Positions 36,702-45,313 of a DNA stretch of 64,000 nucleotides are shown here, piece by piece. Within the stretch, counting starts at the first letter, position 1. Every line of letters begins with the position of its first letter. The notes beneath the pieces are model-generated. The model had not been told where the DNA came from, did not search any database, and saw only the letters and a list, made by a program, of their open reading frames with translations. The stretch covers positions 22,382-86,381 of the forward strand of contig JAKAVA010000103.1 of assembly GCA_021827645.1 (NCBI GenBank), given 5' to 3'. Origin of the DNA: Planctomycetota bacterium. Its GTDB lineage: Bacteria; Planctomycetota; Phycisphaerae; WQYP01. The translations under genes and the position numbers were made by a program.

Positions 36702-38199
36702 ACATCGGGTCGGTGGCGACTGCGGCAACGCCCATCCGGGTGCCGGTTCGCGGCAACTGGCGAACGCGGGCCGTGATATCGGCTGCCACCTGGGCTACGC
36801 TGGCACTTCGCAGAGCCCCCCCCACCCGCCACATCAGAACGTGGCTGACCTCGATCTGGTGGGATACGCGTTGACAGGCGCTGATGACCGCAGAATGACT
36901 TTTCACGCCGACGATCCGACCGATTTCCGGGTAACTTCTGTGGGCGAGCTCCCGCAGTAAATACATGGCGATGCCGCGGGCGCGGGCACATTCGGCAGTG
37001 CGACACCCGCCCGTAAGCTTGGCGAGTTCCTGCCCCAGATATTCGGCTGTTGCCTGCAGGATCATGTCTACCGAGACCTCTGGTGGAAGTTGATAGCGAT
37101 TTGAATCGACACTCGGCGGCGGGGTTAATCCAGCGGAGGCACTGCCCACGGTCTGACGCATAAGCGTCTGAGTCAATCGCCCCTCCAATTCACGCACATT
37201 GGCTACCGGCTCACGCGCAAGACGGTTAATCACCACCTCGCTGATCGTCCAGCCACGACTTTCGGCGGCCTGCCGAAGTATTGCCGCCTTGGTCTGTGCA
37301 TCGGGTAGATCGATGCGAACCACCATGCCGCTCATCAACCGCGATGCCAGCGCCTCGGAGATATCCGTTACATCCTGGGGAGCACAGTCCGCCGCGAGAA
37401 CGATTTTCCCGCCGGCAGCGATGATCTCATTGAACGTATGCAGAAATTCCTGCTGCGTAGAGGCTTTTCGACTGAAGAAATGGGCATCGTCGACCACCAG
37501 TAGATCGGTGCGGCGCATCCGTCGGCGGAAAAGCCCCATAGTTCCTTTTTTAATATTTTCCATAAATTCATTGGTGAACTGCTCCGCCGTCACGTACCGC
37601 CACGTCCGCTGCGGAAACGACTGCGCCCAGACGCGGCAGATACCCTGAAGCAGGTGGGTCTTACCCAAACCGCAATTGCCGTAGATGAACAGCGGCCCAT
37701 GAATTTTTTCCGGCGATGCGACAAGCATTTTGGCGGCATGCAGGGCCATTCGATTGCCGACTCCGCTGATAAAGCGGCCAAGGGTGAATTGCGGATTCAA
37801 GCGCATGGGACTCGACGGACGCGCGGCCGCAGGCGACTCCCGATGCAGGGGCGCCGCGCGGGTGACGGATGCCGCGGCCCTGCCGGTCGGGGGGATATCC
37901 TGTCCAGCAGCACGAATCTCCACCTGTGTGATGCCCGCGATCGTAAGTGCCGTCCGGCGCAGATCGTCGGTAAAATGCCCTCGTATCCATTGGGCGACGA
38001 ACGCACTGGGCGCGAGCACGGTGAGGGTGCTATTGGCCATTTCAAAGCGCGTCTGCGGACCGAACCACTGCACAAAGCGAATTTCACCGATTCTCTCTGA
38101 TAGTGCGGTTTTGATTTCCGATATGGCATCTGCATGATGTACAAGGTGAGCGGAATGATTCTCAGACGCTGTCGGGGGGGATTCAATAATCGCCTGCAC
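36673..38199 (-). CDS. dnaA: Chromosomal replication initiator DnaA, diverged domain IV
   Basis: 508-residue AAA+ protein. Domain III has Walker A GNCGLGKTHLLQGI, Walker B LLVVDDAHFF, and sensor residues in ASRLMSGMVVRIDLP. Domain IV has RGIAMYLLRELAHRSYPEIGR followed by IVGVKSHSAVISAC; most DnaA proteins read GGRDHTTV at this DnaA-box-reading helix, so Lys-Ser replaces Arg-Asp. A Pro/Ala-rich linker lies at about residues 100-130. GTG 38199 is preferred to 38223 because AAGGAG lies seven bases before it. It is not next to dnaN, recF or rpmH. Confidence 0.93.
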   Translation of the reverse strand: MQAIIESPPTASENHSAHLVHHADAISEIKTALSERIGEIRFVQWFGPQTRFEMANSTLTVLAPSAFVAQWIRGHFTDDLRRTALTIAGITQVEIRAAGQDIPPTGRAAASVTRAAPLHRESPAAARPSSPMRLNPQFTLGRFISGVGNRMALHAAKMLVASPEKIHGPLFIYGNCGLGKTHLLQGICRVWAQSFPQRTWRYVTAEQFTNEFMENIKKGTMGLFRRRMRRTDLLVVDDAHFFSRKASTQQEFLHTFNEIIAAGGKIVLAADCAPQDVTDISEALASRLMSGMVVRIDLPDAQTKAAILRQAAESRGWTISEVVINRLAREPVANVRELEGRLTQTLMRQTVGSASAGLTPPPSVDSNRYQLPPEVSVDMILQATAEYLGQELAKLTGGCRTAECARARGIAMYLLRELAHRSYPEIGRIVGVKSHSAVISACQRVSHQIEVSHVLMWRVGGALRSASVAQVAADITARVRQLPRTGTRMGVAAVATDPMSNRSRDDTQ

Positions 38200-38754
38200 A
38201 AAGGACTCCTTTCCAGATGACACGTCACGTTGCGGTTACGCATGCGAAACGCTGAACCGTCCAGGTTCAATCTTCCAGAAGGAAGCGGCAGTCCATTGCC
38301 AATACGATGCCCGATTCTACCGGGGTCTTTGGCCCCGTATGTTGGCCACTTGCGGCGGCCGAAAAACTCCACGAAACAAAAGAGCGCCGGGCCGGCACAC
38401 CCGATCCGATTGATGAGCCACCGAAAAACTTGCGCGGCTCGTCTGCGGGATCACCCTGTTTGACATTCATAAAGCGACGGCCGGATCCGTCCGACCGCCG
38501 CAAGGTTTGCTTCCCAGATGGTCTCCACCAAGCCGGTTAGCTGCTCGAGCGGGATGTAGTATTAAGGTTCGGTAAACGTCACGCCAGTGAGATTTAATCT
38601 CCGCGTTATTCACATGATCACAGATCAAGTATTTTTATGCGCTTAGAGATCATCGCCAAAAATTTCCAACGTTTATTACACGCCGCTGGGTATAGATTGT
38701 GGATTCACTGCCATTTCGGCAGCAGGTTTGAAATCGCGTTTATCCATCATGGTT
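38200..38754. other. Candidate replication origin region upstream of dnaA
   Basis: 555 bases with no supported gene on either strand. A perfect DnaA-box consensus match ttattcaca is at 38606-38614, and a weaker reverse match tgtggattc at 38699-38707. The sequence between them is AT-rich for this genome (atttttatgcgcttagagatc, aaaaatttccaacgtttatta). One good box is thin evidence, so this is a candidate only. Confidence 0.35.
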
Positions 38755-39813
38755 TTATCGGCTTTTTACGCCAAGCGGTAAAAAATAAACCTCACGACGC
38801 TGTGTGGGGCGATAACCCACTTTACGATATAAACCGACCGCGGGAGTGTTGCGTTCGTCAACGGCCAGCGTGCTGGCGCGGGCGCCAGTCCATCGCATGA
38901 TTTTGCGGGTTTGAGTCATAAAAAATAAACCGAGATGACGCCCACGATGGGCGTGGCCGATACCCAGATAGGTTACGTCGAGTGAGTTCATCGATGCATG
39001 ATACGTGAGGATTAACACACCGACACCACGGTCTTGATGAACCAGAACAAACCAGAGTGCGGGATCAAATGTGCCGGCGTGTTGATGTCCGACGATCACT
39101 TCGTCCAAACTGCGAAGTCCGGACATTGCGGGACAATCGAGCGTCTGCTCATAACTTGCACCGATGGCCTGCTTGAAGAGTTCGTGCGTGTCGGGGCGAT
39201 ACGTCTCCAGATCATAATCGTCGGGAAGCTGAATCTCGGGAAGTGTCCAGCGTGCGGTATGTTCCATGAACTGTAAAACAGCCAGCAGCTGATACCCCGC
39301 CGACTGATAAATGCCCGGCAGAATTTTTTCTTCAGGGTCAAAAATACCCTGAATCATTTTCATACCGGCGGCCGCAGCCTCACCGGCGGCAGCCTTCAGA
39401 CATGCGGCCGTCTGGGCTTCTCGACCCTGCAGATAGCGGCTTGGCGGCAAATAGCAAATCGCCGATTTACCCGGATTGGGGACCCAGAGACCGGCGGCCG
39501 CCACCTGATCATTCTGCAGGCACACCACCTGATTGGTGGCGGAGATGTTGTACTGTCGGCAAAGGGCATCAAAACCCGATCGCCGAGCGCGTATCTCCAA
39601 CCGCCGGGCCATACCGCCTCTCTCGGGCCCCGCCAAAATACAGTCGATGCCCCGGTCGGCAAGTTCCGGCGACGGATGGGTGATACAGACAAATCCCGTT
39701 TCGGGGGTCAAGACATCCTCCAATGGCCCGCACGTCGAGCAACGATATCCGCGCGCTCCGATGGGCGGTTGAATCCCGGGCGGCCCTCGGCATTTGAAAT
39801 GCGGAGCACACAT
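38755..39813 (-). CDS. GNAT-family N-acetyltransferase with two tandem GNAT-like halves
   Basis: 352 residues at most. The second half has the GNAT acetyl-CoA loop as LGIGHAHRGRHLGLFFM with the ending NTPAVGLYRKVGY. The first half (GLWVPNPGKSAICYLPP, AAACLKAAAGEAAAAGM) looks like a second, degenerate GNAT domain. The true start is unclear: the first 65 residues are Cys/Pro/Gly-rich and may not be coding. ATG 39612 (MARRLEIRARR) preceded by GAGAGG is a good alternative. It is divergent from argB. Substrate unknown. Confidence 0.72.
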   Translation of the reverse strand: MCAPHFKCRGPPGIQPPIGARGYRCSTCGPLEDVLTPETGFVCITHPSPELADRGIDCILAGPERGGMARRLEIRARRSGFDALCRQYNISATNQVVCLQNDQVAAAGLWVPNPGKSAICYLPPSRYLQGREAQTAACLKAAAGEAAAAGMKMIQGIFDPEEKILPGIYQSAGYQLLAVLQFMEHTARWTLPEIQLPDDYDLETYRPDTHELFKQAIGASYEQTLDCPAMSGLRSLDEVIVGHQHAGTFDPALWFVLVHQDRGVGVLILTYHASMNSLDVTYLGIGHAHRGRHLGLFFMTQTRKIMRWTGARASTLAVDERNTPAVGLYRKVGYRPTQRREVYFLPLGVKSR

Positions 39814-39860
39814 CCGTATTCTTTACCGCTCGGTTTGGATGATATCAATGGGAAGGTAAT

Positions 39861-40754
39861 TTGGATATTCCTGTCGAACCCGGTGTGCTTGAAAAGGCTG
39901 GAGCTTTAATCGAAGCTCTCGGCTACATTCAGCGTTTCAACGAAAAAGTTGTCGTCGTCAAACTCGGCGGTTCATTCATGGACAGCCAGGATGAGTTTCG
40001 GAAGGTTCTCACGGACGTGGTCTTCATGCACGCCGTCGGCATGCGACCGGTGGTGGTCCATGGTGGCGGCAAGGCCATTACGCAGGCGATGTCGGAGGCG
40101 GGGATTCAGGCTCAGTTTGTGATGGGACGCCGTTACACCGACGAGAATACCCTCGCGATTGCCGAACACGTCCTCGTGCATCAGGTGAATTCCTTTATTG
40201 TGGAGACGATCGAAGCTCTCGGTGGGCGGGCCATGCCGCTGCACTCCCTCGGCAGCGCCGTGCTTTTCGGCGAAAAACTGTTCCTCTCGGCCCCGGATAA
40301 CCGCAAGATTGATGTCGGCCGGGTGGGAGAGGTGAAACGCGTCAACAGCACGCTGATTTCTGCTTTGACACGGGCCGACGTTATTCCCGTCATCGCCCCC
40401 ATTGCGCTCGACGGCGCCGGGGGTAAACTCAATGTCAACGCCGATACAGCGGCTGGGTTTGTGGCCGCCGCCTGCAAGGCCGAGAAACTGGTGCTCGTGT
40501 CGGATACGCACGGCATCCGGGCTCGAAAGAATGACCCGCAGTCACTGCTCCGAAGTGTCACCCGCGCGGATATTGAGCGACTCATCGCGGCAGGTGAGAT
40601 CTCGGAAGGTATGCTCCCCAAGGTGGAATCATGCCTCATTGCGCTGGAGGCGGGTGTGCAGAAGACACACATCATCGACGGGCGGTTTCCCCATTCGCTG
40701 CTATTGGAAATTTACTCCGACCGGGGCGTCGGCACTGAAATCATCCGAGGATAA
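39861..40754 (+). CDS. argB: Acetylglutamate kinase
   Basis: 297-residue amino-acid kinase that phosphorylates N-acetylglutamate in arginine synthesis. Motifs: VVVKLGGSFMD, VVVHGGGKAITQAM, NVNADTAAGFVAAACKAEKLVLVSDTHG and LPKVESCLIAL, ending DRGVGTEI. The N-terminal extension of about 25 residues before the kinase core is of the kind found in arginine-inhibited hexameric enzymes. The start is TTG 39861 with AAGG four bases before it; an ATG at 39848 runs straight into a stop. argF follows six bases later. Confidence 0.95.
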   Translation: MDIPVEPGVLEKAGALIEALGYIQRFNEKVVVVKLGGSFMDSQDEFRKVLTDVVFMHAVGMRPVVVHGGGKAITQAMSEAGIQAQFVMGRRYTDENTLAIAEHVLVHQVNSFIVETIEALGGRAMPLHSLGSAVLFGEKLFLSAPDNRKIDVGRVGEVKRVNSTLISALTRADVIPVIAPIALDGAGGKLNVNADTAAGFVAAACKAEKLVLVSDTHGIRARKNDPQSLLRSVTRADIERLIAAGEISEGMLPKVESCLIALEAGVQKTHIIDGRFPHSLLLEIYSDRGVGTEIIRG

Positions 40755-40760
40755 ATAAGA

Positions 40761-41714
40761 ATGCCTGATGACAAGGTTAACATGCGAAACACGGGCCAGC
40801 CAGCTCACTTCATCGATATTCTTTCCACGGACGCGGGCCGCCTGAAGCATCTGCTTTCGCTCGCCCAGCGTCTCAAGGCGGCGCATTTGGCGCATCAGCG
40901 GGAATCGACGGCCGCCGGCAAAACCCTCGCGATGATTTTCGAAAAGCCATCGCTGCGAACCCGCGTGAGTTTCGATGTCGCCATGACTCAACTGGGCGGC
41001 AGTGCCATTTATATTTCACCCAATGAAATCGGGTTGGGTTCCCGGGAATCGGTGCCGGATGTCGCCCGTGTTCTTTCGGGCATGTGCGACGCAATCATGG
41101 CCCGCACATTTTCGCATCAGACCATCATCGATCTGGCCCTTCATGCCGCGATTCCCATCATCAACGGCCTCTCGGATCACAGTCATCCCTGTCAGGCCAT
41201 GGCCGACCTGCTTACCATTCAGGAGGCATTCGGCTCATTGGAAGGACGCACTCTGGCGTATATCGGCGACGGGAACAATGTTGCCCGATCGCTGCTTGAG
41301 GCGTGCGCGGTCTTCAAAATGCGATTTGCCATCGCCACGCCGCCCGCCTATCGGTTGCCGGAAGCTGATTTTCGTGCCGTGCAGGCGGCGTTTCCAATTG
41401 AATGTCTTGTGACGGATGACCCCCGAGTGGCCGTGGCGAAAGCCGATGCCATCTACACGGATACCTGGGTGAGCATGGGACAGGAAGCTGAAAAGGCGCA
41501 GCGACTGCCGGTGTTCAGACCGTATCAGATTAATACTGAATTGCTTTCCAGGGCGCCCAAGCATGCCATCGTTCTGCACTGCCTTCCGGCCTATCGTGGA
41601 GTGGAGATTACCGATGAGGTTATCGACGGCCCGCAAAGCCGGGTGTTTGAAGAGGCGCACAATCGCCTGCATTTTCAAAAGGCGCTTCTGGCCAATCTGC
41701 TTACCGGGGCGTGA
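40761..41714 (+). CDS. argF: Ornithine carbamoyltransferase
   Basis: 317-residue enzyme that makes citrulline from ornithine and carbamoyl phosphate. Carbamoyl-phosphate motif EKPSLRTRVSFDVAM (usual SxRTR), then NGLSDHSHPCQAMADL, DTWVSMGQE and the ornithine-site HCLPAYRGVEI. The acetylornithine transcarbamylase variant (ArgF') is less likely given the canonical HCLPA. It is the second gene of an argB-argF operon and is followed after 55 bases by rph. Confidence 0.95.
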   Translation: MPDDKVNMRNTGQPAHFIDILSTDAGRLKHLLSLAQRLKAAHLAHQRESTAAGKTLAMIFEKPSLRTRVSFDVAMTQLGGSAIYISPNEIGLGSRESVPDVARVLSGMCDAIMARTFSHQTIIDLALHAAIPIINGLSDHSHPCQAMADLLTIQEAFGSLEGRTLAYIGDGNNVARSLLEACAVFKMRFAIATPPAYRLPEADFRAVQAAFPIECLVTDDPRVAVAKADAIYTDTWVSMGQEAEKAQRLPVFRPYQINTELLSRAPKHAIVLHCLPAYRGVEITDEVIDGPQSRVFEEAHNRLHFQKALLANLLTGA

Positions 41715-41769
41715 TTGCCACGGATGATCGCCGGAAATCAATCGTATATTGCTGTAGGATGGAAAATAT

Positions 41770-42513
41770 ATGTCAAACTCACATGCGAAAACAGGAAAAA
41801 CGGCACGCCCTGAAAACCGCCGACCGAATCAGTTGCGCCCCGTATCTTTTCATCGTCATTTCACGCACCATGCCGGCGGCTCGGTGATTGCGACGTTTGG
41901 CCGAACGAAAGTTCTGTGCACCGCGATGATTGAAAAAGGGGTGCCCGATTGGCTTAAGGGCAAAGGAGTTGGCTGGCTTACGGCTGAATACGCAATGTTG
42001 CCGTCATCGACCGTCGGGCGCAAGCGTCGTGACGGCGCCAAGCCAGACGGGCGTAGCGTCGAAATTCAGCGGCTGATCGGACGGGTACTTCGTGCGGTGG
42101 TGGCATTGGATCGGGTGGGAGAGAATACGATTTTTGTGGATTGCGATGTGCTCCAAGCGGACGGTGGGACCCGTACCGCCGCCATCACCGGAGCTTACGT
42201 GGCACTACGCGATGCCGCCTCCGCCGCCATGAAAAGCGGGTTACTCGTCCGTGATCCGATCATCGGTCAGGCGGGTGCGGTAAGCGTCGGTATTGTGCGG
42301 GGGGTGCCGATGCTGGACCTTGATTACAGTGAAGATTCCGTTGCCGATGTGGATATGAACGTCGCAATGCTTTCCAACGGGCGGTTTATTGAACTTCAGG
42401 CAACCGGTGAGGAAAACACTTTTTCGCGATCGGAATTGGATGCGATGCTGGCATTGGCGTCCACCGGGATTCGTCGCCTGCATCGATTGCAGAAGGAAGC
42501 TTTGGCCGGGTAG
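41770..42513 (+). CDS. rph: Ribonuclease PH
   Basis: Phosphorolytic 3'-exoribonuclease that trims tRNA 3' ends. 247 residues with [34 protein letters not shown], the catalytic-region [14 protein letters not shown] and [22 protein letters not shown] 41770 follows AGGATGGA. The next 297 bases (42514-42810) contain no gene I can support. Confidence 0.96.
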   Translation: MSNSHAKTGKTARPENRRPNQLRPVSFHRHFTHHAGGSVIATFGRTKVLCTAMIEKGVPDWLKGKGVGWLTAEYAMLPSSTVGRKRRDGAKPDGRSVEIQRLIGRVLRAVVALDRVGENTIFVDCDVLQADGGTRTAAITGAYVALRDAASAAMKSGLLVRDPIIGQAGAVSVGIVRGVPMLDLDYSEDSVADVDMNVAMLSNGRFIELQATGEENTFSRSELDAMLALASTGIRRLHRLQKEALAG

Positions 42514-42810
42514 CCGGGGCGATGGCCCGCGTTGAACATGCGCCGTCACAAAGGTTGCCGAACCCGTCGGCGTTTCGCATTCGCACTTGATTGGCATGGG
42601 CATGTAATGCCGCAAGAACTCTGATGTAAATATGTTCCTGAAGCCGACCGCCACGTTTTATGATATTGCCGCTGTGTGCTTGCCAACTCGACATGATTGT
42701 CGGCGATCGTCTTGCCGTCTCCTACGCACCGCGGCGTGCTCTATGATTGAACCTGCTCGCGACAAAGCCCCCAACAGACCAACTTCGAAATGGGAGAAAG
42801 CGGTGAAGAT

Positions 42811-43530
42811 TTAACGGTCGGTTACATGCGAAAAAAGCGCTCCGGGTGGATTATTGACATCAAACCCGGATGATTTGCTTTTAGTGGTCGAGGTTTCACC
42901 AAGCGTTTGACCGACGGCTTTACTGACATTCGTGGGTTGTGATCCGGGAATATTCTCAGTGGTGTGATTACCGATAATAACCGTTGCGGACTTAACCGCA
43001 GATGCTTGGGCGCAACCCATGGTGCTCGTCGACATTTGCAGGGGACGGCTTGTCGTCTCTGGATGTTTTACGACCGGCGACGCAGCACTGGAGTGACCGG
43101 CCGCAACAACTTGTGCCGGGAGAGTTTTCACCGCAAAAGTGGAGTGTGACACGACTGACGATGGATGCAGCGATCTGTCAAATCCGAAACTTGAGTGCAA
43201 AAGGGGCGCACCGACAAAAATGGCAGCCGATGCGATAACCGCAACTCCGAGGCCTAGACATAAACCCAACCCCGTGCCTGAGTACGTCCAGCTTCCTTTT
43301 TTCATTCGTCGGCTATCCCTCAAAGAACAGAGCGTTGCCAGAGTTTCGATCGCATCAACCGATGTCGGTGCCCTTTGAATATGATCGTCAACCTTAACTC
43401 CTGATGTTGAACGATCGCTCAGAGCTACACAGCGAACGCGCCGGGTTGATCTCGGTGTTCCGGCCGGTCTGCTTTTCGTCGCAAGTTCCGGGCGCAATAT
43501 TTCCCGCTCGTCCATCACTTTTATCGCCAT
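42811..43530 (-). CDS. Hypothetical single-pass membrane protein
   Basis: 239 residues. A charged cytoplasmic region of about 75 residues, rich in Arg and Ser, is followed by one transmembrane helix (GLGLCLGLGVAVIASAAIFVGAP) and a Ser/Thr-rich outer part. No motif is recognised; the plan resembles anti-sigma-factor-like or stalk-type proteins. ATG 43530 (MAIKVMDEREI) is chosen because GGA lies just before it and the upstream extension overlaps the opposite-strand gene. Confidence 0.5.
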   Translation of the reverse strand: MAIKVMDEREILRPELATKSRPAGTPRSTRRVRCVALSDRSTSGVKVDDHIQRAPTSVDAIETLATLCSLRDSRRMKKGSWTYSGTGLGLCLGLGVAVIASAAIFVGAPLLHSSFGFDRSLHPSSVVSHSTFAVKTLPAQVVAAGHSSAASPVVKHPETTSRPLQMSTSTMGCAQASAVKSATVIIGNHTTENIPGSQPTNVSKAVGQTLGETSTTKSKSSGFDVNNPPGALFSHVTDR

Positions 43531-43735
43531 CTCTAAATTCCTTAACTTGGGCCGACTGAAAGCCGGGAGTTGCATTTCTCTGCTTGGATTTATCGTCGCC
43601 CCGTCGCCGGAACCTTGACGAATAAAAATTGCTGGCATGTCCCATATGTCAGTCAACCGTCGATGCCCATCGCAGGGACGACTCACCGCGCCGGCGGTAT
43701 GATCTGCGGAGCGGCAGCGAGATGCGATTTCTGCC

Positions 43736-44191
43736 GTGCGGTTGAGGTGCGTCTTGCTGACGAGTCTGTTCATCTGGTTCACCCATCCGACCGCCAATCG
43801 CGTCATCCTGATGTTGCTTACCGTTCTGCTGGCCGGGTGCTCGGTGCTGATCGTCCCGTGCCTGCTTGCCGCGATCATGATGTTTGATGCACCCGGTTCC
43901 ACCCGGCGTCTGCTGCCGTGGGCAGTCTTGGGCATTACTTTTTTCTGGCCGGTTGTGATGCTTGCCGGTGCCATCATGGCCTATGTGTGCCTCGCGGCCC
44001 ACCATCCTGTCTGGGCCTATGTGTCGATTGGAGTTCCGCTGCTTCCATTTGTGGCGTTGATGGCGATATTAAGCCGATCCAAAATTCGGGCGGGTCGTAC
44101 CGACGGTCGGTTGCCCAAACCACCAACAGGTCCCCTACCCGATGCCAGTGACGGCCAACCGCGCAAGACCGTGGAATCTGAGCCGGACTGA
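43736..44191 (+). CDS. Three-helix membrane protein upstream of merR
   Basis: 151 residues with three hydrophobic helices (ILMLLTVLLAGCSVLIVPCLL, WAVLGITFFWPVVMLAGAIMAYV, YVSIGVPLLPFVALMAIL) and a polar, basic C-terminal tail. No family recognised. GTG 43736 is the first start; a TTG at 43754 is another choice. Its stop overlaps an ATG of the next frame (TGATG), so the gene may be transcribed together with merR. Confidence 0.55.
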   Translation: MRLRCVLLTSLFIWFTHPTANRVILMLLTVLLAGCSVLIVPCLLAAIMMFDAPGSTRRLLPWAVLGITFFWPVVMLAGAIMAYVCLAAHHPVWAYVSIGVPLLPFVALMAILSRSKIRAGRTDGRLPKPPTGPLPDASDGQPRKTVESEPD

Positions 44192-44277
44192 TGACTGTTC
44201 CTGCGCCCACGTTTTTACTGGATGCCCATCATTCACATGCAGCTTTCTCCCCCGACGAACCCGACCTATCATGTCAT

Positions 44278-44703
44278 ATGATGAATGGTGCAGGGCGTTA
44301 CAACATCGGACAGTTGGCCAAGGCGGCGGGCGTGCCCGTGACGACGGTGCGGTATTACGAACGCATCGGCCTGCTGCCTCCGGCCGGGCGGACGGGGAGC
44401 AACTACCGCTATTACGACCGACATTCGCTTGAACGCCTGCGATTCATCCGCCTTGCCCACGCGGGCGGCTTTTCGATCAGTGATATTCAAAGCATGCTTC
44501 AGGTGGCCAATGGCTTAAAATCGACTGCTCAGTGCCGCGAGATCGGCAATCTGATTGAGCAGCGGCTTGAGGCAGTTCGGTCGCAGATACAGGAACTCAA
44601 GCGACTGGAAAAAATTCTAACGGGCGATTTACGACTCTGTCGCGACGGCAAGCCGGGGCGCTGTGCAGTGGTGGAACAATTGCAAACCGCAGCGAAGGGT
44701 TGA
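44278..44703 (+). CDS. merR: MerR-family regulator, mercury-sensor type
   Basis: About 141 residues. N-terminal winged helix-turn-helix YNIGQLAKAAGVPVTTVRYYERIGLLPP, a long dimerisation helix, and the metal site: one Cys in AQCREIGN and a pair in LCRDGKPGRC. This one-plus-two Cys layout is that of mercury sensors (Cys82, 117 and 126 in Tn501 MerR), although the last pair is one residue closer. ATG 44278 or 44281 puts the HTH at the usual place; the track's ATG at 44191 would add 29 residues. The MerR-type operator follows 138 bases downstream, before the mer genes. Confidence 0.85.
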   Translation: MMNGAGRYNIGQLAKAAGVPVTTVRYYERIGLLPPAGRTGSNYRYYDRHSLERLRFIRLAHAGGFSISDIQSMLQVANGLKSTAQCREIGNLIEQRLEAVRSQIQELKRLEKILTGDLRLCRDGKPGRCAVVEQLQTAAKG

Positions 44704-44840
44704 CGGCGTGATGCCCGGGGAGTTGGCAGAGGCTGGGCAGCATCGGCAGGGCACATTTTTAAGTTGTCCATAACTACCTGTTTTTTTCAACAGTTAAAAA
44801 CACAGATCAGCCCAAAAAAATGAAAATTCACATTTTTCGC

Positions 44841-44872
44841 TTGACCTTACACTATGGTGCAAGGTGTAGGAT
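44841..44872 (+). promoter_or_regulatory. MerR-type promoter-operator of the mer genes
   Basis: A -35 ttgacc at 44841-44846 and a -10 taggat at 44867-44872 are separated by 20 bases, longer than the normal 17. The imperfect dyad ccttacac-tatg-gtgcaagg (44845-44864) fills the spacer. This long-spacer architecture with a central dyad is the hallmark of promoters that MerR proteins untwist on metal binding. Confidence 0.85.
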
Positions 44873-44956
44873 TCAAGTGTGAAGTTCGCAGCGGGCTTTC
44901 GGCCCACCGACTGCGGGCGCTGCTTTCATCTGGCCGGCGAAATTAAGGAGCTTTTT

Positions 44957-45193
44957 ATGAAAAGCGCGCTATTGAATGTTGCGGGTGCGATGCTGATCGC
45001 AGGGTTGGGATTTTCGGGATTGGCTATGTCGCCGGTGGCGGCAGGCGCGATCCTTGGGGGTTCCGGACGGGTGACATCGACAATCTCGACGGCCTCGAAA
45101 TGCAAAAATCCGAAATGCAATCCAAAAGACCCCAAGAGCCAGCCGCCGGGATGCAAGGGTCCGCACTGCACCGCGCCAGGCTGCTGCCAATAA
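44957..45193 (+). CDS. Small exported Cys-rich protein of the mer operon
   Basis: 78 residues with a signal peptide (MKSALLNVAGAMLIAGLGFSGLA) and a Cys-rich end: CKNPKCNPKDPKSQPPGCKGPHCTAPGCCQ contains seven Cys. I do not know this family; the density of Cys and position between the MerR operator and merA suggest that it binds mercury outside the cytoplasmic membrane, taking the place of MerP as the first capture protein. The start follows AAGGAG (ttaaggagctttttatg). The frame is open 26 codons further back without support. Confidence 0.7.
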   Translation: MKSALLNVAGAMLIAGLGFSGLAMSPVAAGAILGGSGRVTSTISTASKCKNPKCNPKDPKSQPPGCKGPHCTAPGCCQ

Positions 45194-45313
45194 AAAGAGT
45201 CGGTCCGCCGGGACCGTGCAGGCGCTTCGTCCATGACGCCTGCGCGGTTCCTGTGGGCTGGAGTTGATTTTCCATACTCGTACACCGCGGACTCCGCGGA
45301 GAAATGTTTTTTT

